Below are positions 26,988 to 35,844 of a stretch of 45,363 nt of DNA, piece by piece. Position 1 is the stretch's first letter, and each line of letters begins with the position of its first letter. This stretch comes from Bacteroidota bacterium (GTDB lineage Bacteria; Bacteroidota; Bacteroidia; Bacteroidales; JABHKC01), in the NCBI GenBank assembly GCA_018692315.1, contig JABHKC010000064.1, positions 1-45,363 on the forward strand. Direction: 5' to 3'. Position numbers and translations under genes: made by a program. The notes beneath the pieces were generated by a model. That model saw only the letters and a list, made by a program, of their open reading frames with translations. It ran no database searches and had not been told where the DNA came from.

Positions 26988-27401
26988 ATGATATTAAAAA
27001 CCTTTTGGAAATCTATAAGTTATTTTGTTTTCATAGCTATTTTAAGCATAATTCCGAATAGCAAACTCGAAAAATTTGATATTGAACGTATCTATAATTT
27101 TCAAATATTCTTAGATAAAATTGAACATGCAATAGCGTTTTTTATTTTCAGTTTTTTGTTTTGGTACGATTTTAAAAAGCAAAACAAGTATCTTTTTCTG
27201 AAAAATTACTCGCTACTGTTTTCCATTATTTTTTCGTTTACTATTGGAATATTAATCGAAATAGTTCAAGAATATATTTCCATTATCGACAGAACTGGAA
27301 ATATTCTTGATTTTTACTCAAACAATATTGGAATTATTTTATTTGTATTTTTGTTCTTTGTTTTTAGAAACTTTATTTATAGAATTTCAAAAATTGAATA
27401 G
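26988..27401 (+). CDS. VanZ-like membrane protein (copy 2)
   Basis: This 137-residue paralogue of the preceding gene has four helices and the same landmarks in weaker form: FLDKIEHAIAFFIFSFLF (for DKLIHFGMY), IGILIEIVQEYISIIDRTGNI (for the LEILQ motif) and DFYSNNIGIIL (for DAIANSVGAIVG). Conservation of D-K-I-x-H, E-I-x-Q and R-x-G-N/S-x-x-D suggests that function is retained. It is longer than copy 1 by an insertion between the first helix and DKIEH. An inverted repeat lies just past its stop. Confidence 0.75.
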   Translation: MILKTFWKSISYFVFIAILSIIPNSKLEKFDIERIYNFQIFLDKIEHAIAFFIFSFLFWYDFKKQNKYLFLKNYSLLFSIIFSFTIGILIEIVQEYISIIDRTGNILDFYSNNIGIILFVFLFFVFRNFIYRISKIE

Positions 27402-27408
27402 TAAAATT

Positions 27409-27428
27409 TTGCCAAAAGTGTTTGGCAA
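27409..27428. terminator. Inverted repeat after the second VanZ-like gene
   Basis: TTGCCAAA and TTTGGCAA form a perfect 8-bp stem with an AGTG loop, starting 7 nt after the stop at 27401. No T-run follows on the forward strand, so it is a poor intrinsic terminator. It could instead be an operator for the aminotransferase gene, whose ATG is 66 nt downstream. Confidence 0.45.
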
Positions 27429-27494
27429 TGAAGTCATATATACGATTGTTTGAGTAAAAAAATCTAATTTTACAGTGGAGAAATATTATAAGAA

Positions 27495-28961
27495 ATGAGA
27501 AATTTAGAAGAATATTTTAGTAAGTTTGGTAGCAATGTAGTAGGAAACAATACATATTTCAACTCGGAATACGGTAATAAAAAAATTCTATACGCCGATT
27601 GGATTGCAAGCGGCAGACTTTATAAACCCATTGAAGATAAGCTACTTGAAACTTTTGGTCCTTTTGTAGCAAATACACACACCGAGACTTCCGAAACCGG
27701 AACAAAAATGACTCAAGCATATCACTATGCTCACAAATATATTAAGAAACATGTCAATGCGAGCGAAGAAGATGTAATTATTACGGCAGGTTTCGGGATG
27801 ACTGCGGTAGTAAATAAACTTCAAAGGATACTTGGATTAAAAGCATGCAAACATGTCAATACTGAAAAATGTATGGCTAAAAGAGAAAAACCTGTTGTTT
27901 TCATAACACATATGGAACATCATTCAAATCATACATCCTGGTTAGAAACACTTGCTGATGTTGTTCAAATAAAACCAACGAAAGATTTGCTTGTAGATTT
28001 GAACGACTTGGAAGAACAACTAAAAAAATATAAGGATAGATCTTTTAAAATAGGCTCATTTACAGCTTGTTCAAATGTAACAGGAATTGTAACTCCATAT
28101 CACAAAATGGCAAAACTTATGCACCAATATAATGGATTGTGTTTTGTCGATTTTGCTGCTTCTGCTCCTTATGTAGATATGAATATGCACCCTAAAGACC
28201 CTATGGAAAAATTGGATGCAATATTTTTTTCGCCACATAAATTTCTTGGTGGACCTGGCTCCTCAGGTGTTTTGATATTCGATTCGGCAATGTACGATTG
28301 TAGCGTTCCCGATAATCCGGGCGGTGGAACTGTCGATTGGACAAATCCATGGGGGAAATATAAATATCTTGACAATATTGAAATGAGAGAAGATGGTGGT
28401 ACGCCAGGCTTTTTGCAAGCATTTCGAACAGCTTTGGCAATTGAATTAAAAACCCAAATGGGAACCGAGAATATTGAGAAACGCGAAAAAGAACTTGTTG
28501 AAATAGCTTTTCGCGAATTTAAAAATATCAAGGGAATGAAAATTCTTGCCGATAATATTGAAAATCGGCTTGGGGTTATTTCATTTTATTTTGAAAATAT
28601 TCATTACAATCTGTTGGTAAAAATTCTTAGCGACAGATTTGGAATTCAAGTTAGAGGAGGCTGTGCTTGTGCAGGAACTTATGGACATTTTTTACTTGAC
28701 GTAAGCTACGAGCATTCAAAAGAAATAACCGACAAAATAAATTTGGGCGACCTTTCTGACAAACCTGGCTGGGTAAGGCTTTCATTGCATCAAACCATGA
28801 AAAACGAAGAGCTTTATTTCATTGCAGATGCCATAAAACAGATTAGCGAACGCATTAAAGATTGGAAAAAAGACTACACTTATATCCCTCACAAAAATGA
28901 ATTTGTACATAACTCTCCTATAGAGCAGAAAAATATTTCTGAGTGGTTTAAGTTAGATTAA
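27495..28961 (+). CDS. Class V PLP aminotransferase, cysteine-desulfurase-like
   Basis: This 488-residue cytosolic enzyme has the PLP lysine Lys249 in FFSPHKFLGGPG, Asp219 in CFVDFAASAP (pairs with the PLP nitrogen) and the HMEHHSNHTSW segment (about 139-149). The C-terminal VRGGCACAG has Cys390 and Cys392, the latter aligned with the catalytic Cys of SufS-type desulfurases. It is about 80 residues longer than SufS, with extra sequence around residues 115-130 (ACKHVNTEKCMAKR) and at the C-terminus. This longer subfamily is widespread and its substrate is not settled; it may act as a cysteine desulfurase/lyase or on another amino acid. No suf or isc genes are nearby. Confidence 0.85.
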   Translation: MRNLEEYFSKFGSNVVGNNTYFNSEYGNKKILYADWIASGRLYKPIEDKLLETFGPFVANTHTETSETGTKMTQAYHYAHKYIKKHVNASEEDVIITAGFGMTAVVNKLQRILGLKACKHVNTEKCMAKREKPVVFITHMEHHSNHTSWLETLADVVQIKPTKDLLVDLNDLEEQLKKYKDRSFKIGSFTACSNVTGIVTPYHKMAKLMHQYNGLCFVDFAASAPYVDMNMHPKDPMEKLDAIFFSPHKFLGGPGSSGVLIFDSAMYDCSVPDNPGGGTVDWTNPWGKYKYLDNIEMREDGGTPGFLQAFRTALAIELKTQMGTENIEKREKELVEIAFREFKNIKGMKILADNIENRLGVISFYFENIHYNLLVKILSDRFGIQVRGGCACAGTYGHFLLDVSYEHSKEITDKINLGDLSDKPGWVRLSLHQTMKNEELYFIADAIKQISERIKDWKKDYTYIPHKNEFVHNSPIEQKNISEWFKLD

Positions 28962-29369
28962 GTTTTTTGTGAAATTTTATTTATTCTCGCATTAAATCTT
29001 TCATCAATCTAGGTAGTGTCAATTAGAAAATGTTGAATTTTCATTCCTTTTTTATTGTGATTAATGAAAAAAAAATTATTCTTGAAAATAGTTTTTGGTA
29101 TCTAAATAAGTTTTGATATTTTTGTTTTTTAGAATTTTATTTTCATAATAAAATTAAAGGAAATGAATGTACTAATTAAGGGTTAGGAGCTCAGAAAAAT
29201 TATAACATTATCTTTTATAAATAGAAAAAAAGTGGTTTACAATTATTTTTACTTGAGAATTTGTTTCAATAGTTTGCAGTATTTCGATTAAGTAATTGTT
29301 TTAGTCCCCTACTTTTTAGTGAGAATATTTACACTGCTTTTGGGACAAAGCAAATAAAAAATAATAAGG
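28962..29369 (+). other. 408-bp spacer before the PKD lipoprotein gene
   Basis: This is AT-rich DNA without a convincing gene. It holds a weak GAAAAT/ATTTTC hairpin followed by T-rich DNA (29026-29042), which may end the aminotransferase transcript. It also holds the promoter match at 29094-29124 and then about 240 nt of leader. An AAAGGAA followed by a 7-codon ATG frame (29163-29186) lies in the leader but is too short to call a gene. Confidence 0.5.
29094..29124 (+). promoter_or_regulatory. Bacteroidota-type promoter (TTTG-N19-TAnnTTTG)
   Basis: A TTTG -33 box at 29094-29097 and a TATTTTTG -7 box at 29117-29124 are separated by 19 nt, an exact match to the phylum consensus. Transcription would start near 29131, leaving an unusually long leader of about 240 nt before the PKD lipoprotein ATG. 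Confidence 0.6.
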
Positions 29370-30872
29370 ATGAAAAAGAATTTATTTTTAGTGCTCGTTT
29401 CAATTTTAGTTTGTTTTAGTTCTTGCCAAAAAGAACCAGTGGCATCATTTACTGCTTCGAGTACTACAGCTTTGGTAGGCGAGACTATTAGTTTCTCAAA
29501 TACTTCAGTAGATGGCAGTAGTTATGAATGGGATTTTGGTGATGGAAATACCTCTTCGGAAAAAAATCCAACTCATGTTTATGATTCGGCTAACACTTAT
29601 TCCGTTAGTTTGATTGCAAATTCTAAAAATGGAAAGAATTCTGATGAAGCAACAGCAACTATTGTAATTATGGATTTGGAGCCTGTTGCAGGTTTTTCTT
29701 TTACAGGAGCAGGAGAAAATGCTCCATGTACTGTAACGTTTATAAACTCTTCAACAAATGCAACAAGTTATATTTGGGATTTTGGTGATGGCAATACTTC
29801 AAGCGACGAAAACCCTCAACATTTATATACAATAGGTGGCACATATACAGTAGAATTGACAGCTACCGGTAATGGAGGAACGAGTTCTATTTTGAAAACC
29901 GTCAATATAATAGATATTCCGGAGCCAATTGCAGATTTCACATATTCTGGAGGAACAGATCCTGCTCCCAGCACTGTCTTTTTTACTAACACCTCTCAGA
30001 ATGCCACCTCCTACAATTGGGATTTTGGTAATGGGGAGTCTTCAACTTCAATGAATCCAGTACATACATTTAATTCAGGTGGTGTTTTTACAGTAAATCT
30101 CACTGCCACCGGAGCAGGCGGAACACATTCTATTTCGAAAAATATAAATATTGCTAATCCTATTGGACCTAATGCAGATTTTTCATTTACAGGTGCAGGT
30201 GCTTATGCTCCTTGCAGTGTTTCTTTTACTAATTTGTCTCAAAATTCACACTCATACAGTTGGGATTTTGGCGATGGTGGAACATCAACATCAGAAAATC
30301 CATCTCATACTTATAATACGGGGGGTGTTTTTACTGTAATCCTCACTGCCACCGGAACAGGAGGAACTAGCTCTAGTTTTCAAAATGTTGGTATTGAAGA
30401 TGCTCCAACTAAACTCCAAATTAATCAACTTTTGTTAATGGATTATCCAATTACGGATGATTATGGTGATTTTTGGGATGTTTCAGATGGTCCGGATATC
30501 AAGTGGAAAATATTGGATGAAAATCAAGTAACTACTCTCTTTTCAGGAGGTATTTATTGGGATATTATTTACACCGATTTACCTTTAACTTATACATATG
30601 GATTGCCATATACACTAACAGATATAAATCCTACTTATACAATAATATTTTTTGATATTGATTCCCCAGATGAAATATGGATGGGAGGATTTTATTTTGA
30701 ACCATCAATATATACAGATTATCCTTCTACTATATTGATGACTACTGGAGGAGTTGGTTATTTTGAATTCGAATTGTCTGTTACATGGCTAAATTCCAAA
30801 AATGAAGTTGTCAATACTAAAGGAGGTAAATCAAGAATAGAATTAGTACCTATTAAATCATTGAAAAAGTAA
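29370..30872 (+). CDS. PKD-domain surface lipoprotein
   Basis: This 500-residue protein has a lipoprotein signal (lipobox CFSSC, Cys19) followed by QKEP, a charged +2 to +4 segment resembling surface-export signals of Bacteroidota lipoproteins. Four PKD domains follow at about 23-101, 105-183, 186-263 and 267-345, each with the WDFGDG (or WDFGNG) motif and the NPxHxY/F strand. The C-terminal 150 residues (348-500) are not PKD; they are beta-rich, aromatic and acidic (DYPITDDYGDFWD, PDEIWMGGFYFEP) and I do not recognise them. They could be the functional head, displayed on a PKD stalk. PKD units 3 and 4 share near-identical DNA stretches (around CTCACTGCCACCGGA), so they duplicated recently. 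Confidence 0.88.
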   Translation: MKKNLFLVLVSILVCFSSCQKEPVASFTASSTTALVGETISFSNTSVDGSSYEWDFGDGNTSSEKNPTHVYDSANTYSVSLIANSKNGKNSDEATATIVIMDLEPVAGFSFTGAGENAPCTVTFINSSTNATSYIWDFGDGNTSSDENPQHLYTIGGTYTVELTATGNGGTSSILKTVNIIDIPEPIADFTYSGGTDPAPSTVFFTNTSQNATSYNWDFGNGESSTSMNPVHTFNSGGVFTVNLTATGAGGTHSISKNINIANPIGPNADFSFTGAGAYAPCSVSFTNLSQNSHSYSWDFGDGGTSTSENPSHTYNTGGVFTVILTATGTGGTSSSFQNVGIEDAPTKLQINQLLLMDYPITDDYGDFWDVSDGPDIKWKILDENQVTTLFSGGIYWDIIYTDLPLTYTYGLPYTLTDINPTYTIIFFDIDSPDEIWMGGFYFEPSIYTDYPSTILMTTGGVGYFEFELSVTWLNSKNEVVNTKGGKSRIELVPIKSLKK

Positions 30873-31103
30873 AAATTAATTTATTGCAGCTATTTTAGCT
30901 TGTCTACGAAAACAGCATAAAAATAGAAATTTCATTCGAAATATATCATTTATAAAAATTGCCTGTTGCATAGAGAACCTAACAAAATAGTAAGCGATAT
31001 GTTTGCGGTTGCATAACGAAAATGATTTGAATGAAATTCAATTGGATAAAAAACATATTATTTTAAATATATCTGATGATAATACATTCATAAAATAAAA
31101 AAG

Positions 31104-32540
31104 ATGAGAAAAATTGGACTATCATTAAGCTTAATCTTGGGTTTTGTAATTTTTTCTTTTGCGCAAAGAGACACAATTGCAGCATGGACTTTTCCTACCG
31201 GCCTAGAAGATGATAAATATGCAAATATTGGTACTGAACAAAATCTTGGAGAAAAGTATTTATCGGCTGAAGATACAACATCTGCCCAAAGAGAACTAAC
31301 ATACACGAACGGAGTTGAAGGCTCTGGAGATTTTGCCGCTACCGCAAATGGCAGGGACAATGGAGCGAATGCAAAATATTGGGCTATAAAGATTAAGGCT
31401 CAGGAATATTCTGAAATTCGAGTATCATCTCAACAAAGAGCTGCAAACAATCCTGCCGGACCTGAAGATTTTAAACTTCAATACAAAATTGGAGAAAATG
31501 GAACATGGACTGACATTCCAGGAGGTGATATAATAGTTGCAAATGATTGGACTACAGGTGTTGTTTCTAAACTGGATTTGCCAAGTGAAACCAACGAAAC
31601 TTCTTCTTCGATACATATTAGATGGATAATGACTTCAAACGAAAATATTGAAGGACACGATGTTGATACTTTAGCAAATGCAAAAATTGATAACATAATT
31701 GTTACAGGTGTTCTTGCGACATCAATTGGTATTGAAGGAGATACTATTGCTGGTTGGACCTTTGCTTCTGACAGCATAGACATTTCATTAAATGCAAATT
31801 TGGGAATTTCAGAAAATAGCAATAATTATTTATCTGCTGAAGATACAAATTCTGTAGAAAGGGTAATCTATCTAACTAATGGAGCAACTGACAATGCAGC
31901 TACAACAGTTGGATGGAACGATGGAGCATGGTCGAAATATTGGTGTGTTAAATTTAAGGCAGAAGGTTTTACCAATATAAAAGTGTCTTCTAAACAGAGA
32001 AGTGGTGGCAACGAACCTGGTCCACGCGAATGGAAAATTCAGGCTCGACTAAGCCATGAAGACTGGATTATTGTTCCGAATGGAAATGTTACGGTAGCTG
32101 GCAATTGGACTACCGGTGTTGCAGAAAATCTTGAACTTCCTGAATTATTTGACAATCCCGGATCAAGCTTGATATATGTCAGATGGATTATGACATCAGA
32201 TTCTTCAACAAATAACACTATCGTTGATGAATTTGGTGTTGCGAAAATTGATGATATAATTATCAGCGGAACTTCTTCTTCGGAGACCTATGAAATACTT
32301 TTCGAAAGTAAATTGAATATTTATCCAAATCCTTGCTCCGAAAATGTTATGGTTGAAAGTTCAAAGCTAATTGAAGAAATTAGTGTATATAATATTTATG
32401 GCAGCCTAATTGAAAAACAAAAATGCAACTCAAATTCAATATTTTATAGTTTGCCTCAGTGTAAAAAGGGGATATATTTAATTTCTGTTAAATATGCTGG
32501 CGATATAATTCCTGAAACTAGAAAAGTTACAGTTTTTTAA
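31104..32540 (+). CDS. Secreted protein with duplicated domain and T9SS type A tail
   Basis: This 478-residue protein has a signal peptide (1-20, cleaving before Q of FAQRD) and two homologous modules of about 185 residues (about 22-205 and 212-395). Each begins DTIA(A/G)WTF, passes through YLSAEDT, an NGxxxxxxW/YW segment, a VSSxQR repeat and IRWIMTS or VRWIMTS, and ends with AKID(N/D)IIV/ISG. The tail at about 403-478 has IYPNP, IYGSLIEKQ and GIYLISVK, a Por-secretion (type A) sorting domain. The modules look like carbohydrate-binding jelly-roll folds, but no catalytic domain is present. A -7-like TATGTTTG at 30998-31005 lies upstream; a strong terminator follows. Confidence 0.85.
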   Translation: MRKIGLSLSLILGFVIFSFAQRDTIAAWTFPTGLEDDKYANIGTEQNLGEKYLSAEDTTSAQRELTYTNGVEGSGDFAATANGRDNGANAKYWAIKIKAQEYSEIRVSSQQRAANNPAGPEDFKLQYKIGENGTWTDIPGGDIIVANDWTTGVVSKLDLPSETNETSSSIHIRWIMTSNENIEGHDVDTLANAKIDNIIVTGVLATSIGIEGDTIAGWTFASDSIDISLNANLGISENSNNYLSAEDTNSVERVIYLTNGATDNAATTVGWNDGAWSKYWCVKFKAEGFTNIKVSSKQRSGGNEPGPREWKIQARLSHEDWIIVPNGNVTVAGNWTTGVAENLELPELFDNPGSSLIYVRWIMTSDSSTNNTIVDEFGVAKIDDIIISGTSSSETYEILFESKLNIYPNPCSENVMVESSKLIEEISVYNIYGSLIEKQKCNSNSIFYSLPQCKKGIYLISVKYAGDIIPETRKVTVF

Positions 32541-32630
32541 AACTAATTTTTTAGAACTTAATTTCTTAATAATCAGTTTTATCCAAATCATAGTTCATTT
32601 CAATTGATTCAGTTGGTTAGTGATTTTTAG

Positions 32631-32665
32631 GGCTGTTTAGTTTTTTATGAAACAGCCTTTTTTTT
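32631..32665 (+). terminator. Intrinsic terminator after the T9SS substrate gene
   Basis: GGCTGTTT (32631-32638) and AAACAGCC (32650-32657) form a perfect 8-bp stem with an 11-nt loop, followed directly by eight Ts. It lies about 90 nt past the stop at 32540 and is the clearest forward-strand terminator in the window. Confidence 0.92.
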
Positions 32666-32808
32666 GTTTCTTATTCTGCGCATGCCGTCATCACTTCAAA
32701 TGACAGCATATGATTATCAATCGTTTACGAGCAATGATTTTGAATTATGAGCGTTGTAATTCGCAGAACAGGAAGGCACGAAAAATGTTTTTGCTGATCA
32801 TATAAAAA

Positions 32809-34827
32809 CTAATCAACAATTTTAAATTCAACTCTTCTATTTTTTGCTCTGTTTTTTTCGGTGTCGTTCGGAGAAATTGGTTTTAGCTCGCCATGCCCAA
32901 TTGCTATAAAGCGATTTTTTGATATTCCGTAGTTTATCAAATAATTCACAACCGAATTGGCTCTTTGCTGCGAAAGTTTATCATTATATTCGTTCGAGCC
33001 TTTGCTATCTGTGTGTGCAGAAATTTCGACTTTTATTCGTGGATTATTTTTCATTAGATCTGCAACTCTGTTTAATTCGCGATAGCTTACTGCCTGCAAA
33101 ACATATGAATTAAAGTCGAACAAAATATTATTCAAAACAGCCTTAACATCTTTTTTTAGTGGCGATAATTCGGCATTTTTCACAATAGTGTCGGACAAAA
33201 AATTATGTTCAGGAATCAACAATTCCGAATAAAACATATATCCTATTGTCGATGCCGAAAAATCAAGAATATGTACTTTTCTGATTTCTATAGAATAGCT
33301 GCCGTCAGATTTGCAAATTTTTTCATAAGTTTTATTCACATTCAAATCGCTGATAGTAATTTTTGCTTTTATCGGCTTTTTTGTTTCTATATCAACAACA
33401 TTCCCAATAAGAGTAAAAATTCTTGGAGTCAATGCAATGTTTTTTTCAATGTCTTGATATTTTATTCTTTTAACCAAATCAATTGTTTCAGGTATGGAAT
33501 TTTCGAAGCCTTCGGAAGAAACCATAAATTGATATTTTAAACCGATTTCGAGCTGGGTTTCAAATTTTCCATCATCGCCGGATTGAAGCTCAAGAATTTC
33601 GTTTGTTTCAATATTTTTAATTGCAATTTTCGCTTTGATAGTTTCTTCCGATTCAATATCAGAAATAATTCCATTGAAAGGAACTGTGCTTGGAGATAAT
33701 TCAATATTTTTATCAACAACAGTAAATTTTTTTATAGGTTTTATTTCAATAATATCATTTTTTTCAAAAAATCCTTCAGCTTCGAGCTCAATTTCGTACT
33801 TGTCTTTTTCTTTCAAAATACAAACATAATCGCCATCTATAGTGCTGTACAATTGAGAAATGATTCTATCGGATTTCGATTTTTTTATTGTAATATTTGC
33901 TTCTAAGAATTCTTTGTCTTTTTCGTTTTGAATTTTACCCCGCATTAAAACAAATTTTCCAAGTTGGTGTTCTTCAGGAATATTAATGGAATAAATGTCG
34001 TCAGAACTGAACTCGTTGCAAGTATAGTATAAAATATCTCCTGAAAATGGGATGCTTGCCAATTTCTCATTGTATGGAGAATTTACAAAATCGAGGTTTT
34101 CCGGTTCAGTCCAGCTTTTGTTTTCCTGCAAAGTAGTTTTGTAAAGGTCGAAGCCGCCTTTTCCTTCCTGGCGAATCGCAGAAAATATCAGACTTATGCC
34201 ATCGACCATAATTCTTGGGCATTCAACAATACCTTTATTGATATTTTCGGGCAACAAAATCGGCTCGCCCCATGTTCTGTCTTCTTGCCTTTCGGAGACA
34301 AATAGTTGATATTTTATAGTTTTTTTTCGTCCTAACTTCACTTCTTTTCCTCGCATAAAATATAAAAACCTACCATCGGCTGATACAGATGGAAAACCTT
34401 CATACGATGAAGTATTAATGGGATTTCCTATGTTTTTTGCCTCTGCCCAAACGGAGCCTTTTTTTTCTGAAATCCAAATATCCATATTTCCTTTTGTTCC
34501 TTCAATATCTGAAGTAAAAAATATAAAGTTCCCATCGTATGAAAGAAACGAGCCTCCAACAAAATTGGGGCGTTTCGCAAGTTCATTTAGGTCTGGGATG
34601 TTAAGTTTTATTTTCCAAATAGAATCAGAACTTTGGTTAGATTTCATTAGTCGCCATTGCCCGGTTCTATCGGTTTCGTAAATCATTGTTTTTCCATCGA
34701 AACTTATTGTTGGACAATATTCATTATAAATCGAGTGATTGATTTTTAGTCTGGTGCTTTTGTTGTTTTGGGCAAACGAAAGACCTACGAATAATATACT
34801 TGCGATGAATGTTATTATAATTTTCAT
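32809..34827 (-). CDS. OmpA-family protein with PD40 propeller and three CarboxypepD-like repeats
   Basis: This 672-residue protein has a signal peptide (1-19, FAQ). A WD40-like PD40 beta-propeller follows (about 30-285; blades such as CPTISFDGKTMIYETD and FPSVSADGRFLYFMRG), then three carboxypeptidase-regulatory-like/CNA-B-like repeats (about 293-378, 381-465, 468-555). The OmpA_C peptidoglycan-binding domain is at 566-672. Asp607 (AHTDSKGS) and Arg622 (LSQQRANS) have the 15-residue spacing of the diaminopimelate-binding pair. It would be periplasmic or outer-membrane associated, holding the cell wall. The architecture resembles the T9SS accessory PorE but without a TPR region. It is the last gene of the operon with the PorP/SprF and SprB-like genes, 52 nt after porP. 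Confidence 0.9.
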   Translation of the reverse strand: MKIIITFIASILFVGLSFAQNNKSTRLKINHSIYNEYCPTISFDGKTMIYETDRTGQWRLMKSNQSSDSIWKIKLNIPDLNELAKRPNFVGGSFLSYDGNFIFFTSDIEGTKGNMDIWISEKKGSVWAEAKNIGNPINTSSYEGFPSVSADGRFLYFMRGKEVKLGRKKTIKYQLFVSERQEDRTWGEPILLPENINKGIVECPRIMVDGISLIFSAIRQEGKGGFDLYKTTLQENKSWTEPENLDFVNSPYNEKLASIPFSGDILYYTCNEFSSDDIYSINIPEEHQLGKFVLMRGKIQNEKDKEFLEANITIKKSKSDRIISQLYSTIDGDYVCILKEKDKYEIELEAEGFFEKNDIIEIKPIKKFTVVDKNIELSPSTVPFNGIISDIESEETIKAKIAIKNIETNEILELQSGDDGKFETQLEIGLKYQFMVSSEGFENSIPETIDLVKRIKYQDIEKNIALTPRIFTLIGNVVDIETKKPIKAKITISDLNVNKTYEKICKSDGSYSIEIRKVHILDFSASTIGYMFYSELLIPEHNFLSDTIVKNAELSPLKKDVKAVLNNILFDFNSYVLQAVSYRELNRVADLMKNNPRIKVEISAHTDSKGSNEYNDKLSQQRANSVVNYLINYGISKNRFIAIGHGELKPISPNDTEKNRAKNRRVEFKIVD

Positions 34828-34879
34828 ACTGACATTTTCTTGTTAGTCATTTCAATAATAATGAGTTTCTGAAGAAATA

Positions 34880-35842
34880 CTAATTTAGAAATCTCTTTTT
34901 TTCATTAAAATTAAAACCTATTAATATTTCGTGTATTCCGCTCGAATAACTTACAATATTGCTCAACGAATATCCAAAGGAATATGCTGCAATAAAATTT
35001 TTATATCGAAAACCTGTTTTTGCAAAGAAAGATTCAGAATTGCTCCATGAGCCACCTAACCAAAAATTCTTTTTAAAATAGAAATTCACTCCAAAATCGT
35101 AAACTACCGGTGAGTTTATAATAGCTTTTGCTGTGGAATTTGGCTCTATGCTGAAATTTTTGGACAAATCGAACTCATAAGCACCATTAATAAAATAATG
35201 CCTAACCATTTTATTGTCATCGGAATTGCTTTCATATTTATATGAATTTTCAAGAATTTGAGCCGAGCTTATTCCAAAATAGTATTTGTGAGAATAAAAT
35301 AATATGCCTGCATTTAAATCGGCAAAAAACTGAGCATCGCTACTTGTGGTCAATGTTGGGTCAAATCCTGAATAGTCTTCATTCTCAGTTAGATTTCCAA
35401 TTTTGAATTGATATATATTCCCGGAAATTCCTATTGAAAGATTATGATTTTTTTTATCGTTCAATGTTAAATGATATGCCATTGAAAAATTAATCCCGGC
35501 ACGAGAAAACGGTCCACTTTTGTCGCTGTACAAATATGATCCTATTCCAAATCTGCCATTTCGCAACACAGGAAATCTGTTTAATGATTCGCCTGTATGG
35601 TCAAATTTTCCGACTCTTGAAATTCTTGAATGAAAGCTAATTATATTTGTTTGCGGAGCATTGTCGAAACCCAATAGATTCATATGCGAGATAATACGCA
35701 AAGGAGTATAATTCTGACTTCCGGCCACAGCAGGATTTATAAGAAAACTATTTAGCTTATATTGGTTATAAAGCGGCAGTTGCTGCGCTTTTGCTGCTGC
35801 AACATTTATTGTTAGAATTATTATTAAAATTAGTTTCTTCAT
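34880..35842 (-). CDS. PorP/SprF-family T9SS outer-membrane protein
   Basis: This 320-residue protein has a signal peptide (1-19, AKAQ), the family signature QLPLYNQYKLNSFLINPAVAGSQ right after cleavage, and a beta-barrel body (FGIGSYLYSDKSGPFSRAG, then an FFADLNAGILFYSHKYYFG-like strand pair). It matches the PorP/SprF family. SprF is needed for export of the adhesin SprB in Flavobacterium, and PorP for type IX secretion in Porphyromonas; paralogues next to type B-tailed proteins are thought to serve that substrate. Its start is 2 nt after the stop of the SprB-like gene, so the two are co-translated, which supports a dedicated partnership. Confidence 0.93.
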   Translation of the reverse strand: MKKLILIIILTINVAAAKAQQLPLYNQYKLNSFLINPAVAGSQNYTPLRIISHMNLLGFDNAPQTNIISFHSRISRVGKFDHTGESLNRFPVLRNGRFGIGSYLYSDKSGPFSRAGINFSMAYHLTLNDKKNHNLSIGISGNIYQFKIGNLTENEDYSGFDPTLTTSSDAQFFADLNAGILFYSHKYYFGISSAQILENSYKYESNSDDNKMVRHYFINGAYEFDLSKNFSIEPNSTAKAIINSPVVYDFGVNFYFKKNFWLGGSWSNSESFFAKTGFRYKNFIAAYSFGYSLSNIVSYSSGIHEILIGFNFNEKKRFLN

Positions 35843-35844
35843 TA

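Noticed and set aside
33205-33540. 111-codon forward frame inside the OmpA-family gene
   Set aside because: Antisense shadow of a well-supported reverse-strand gene.
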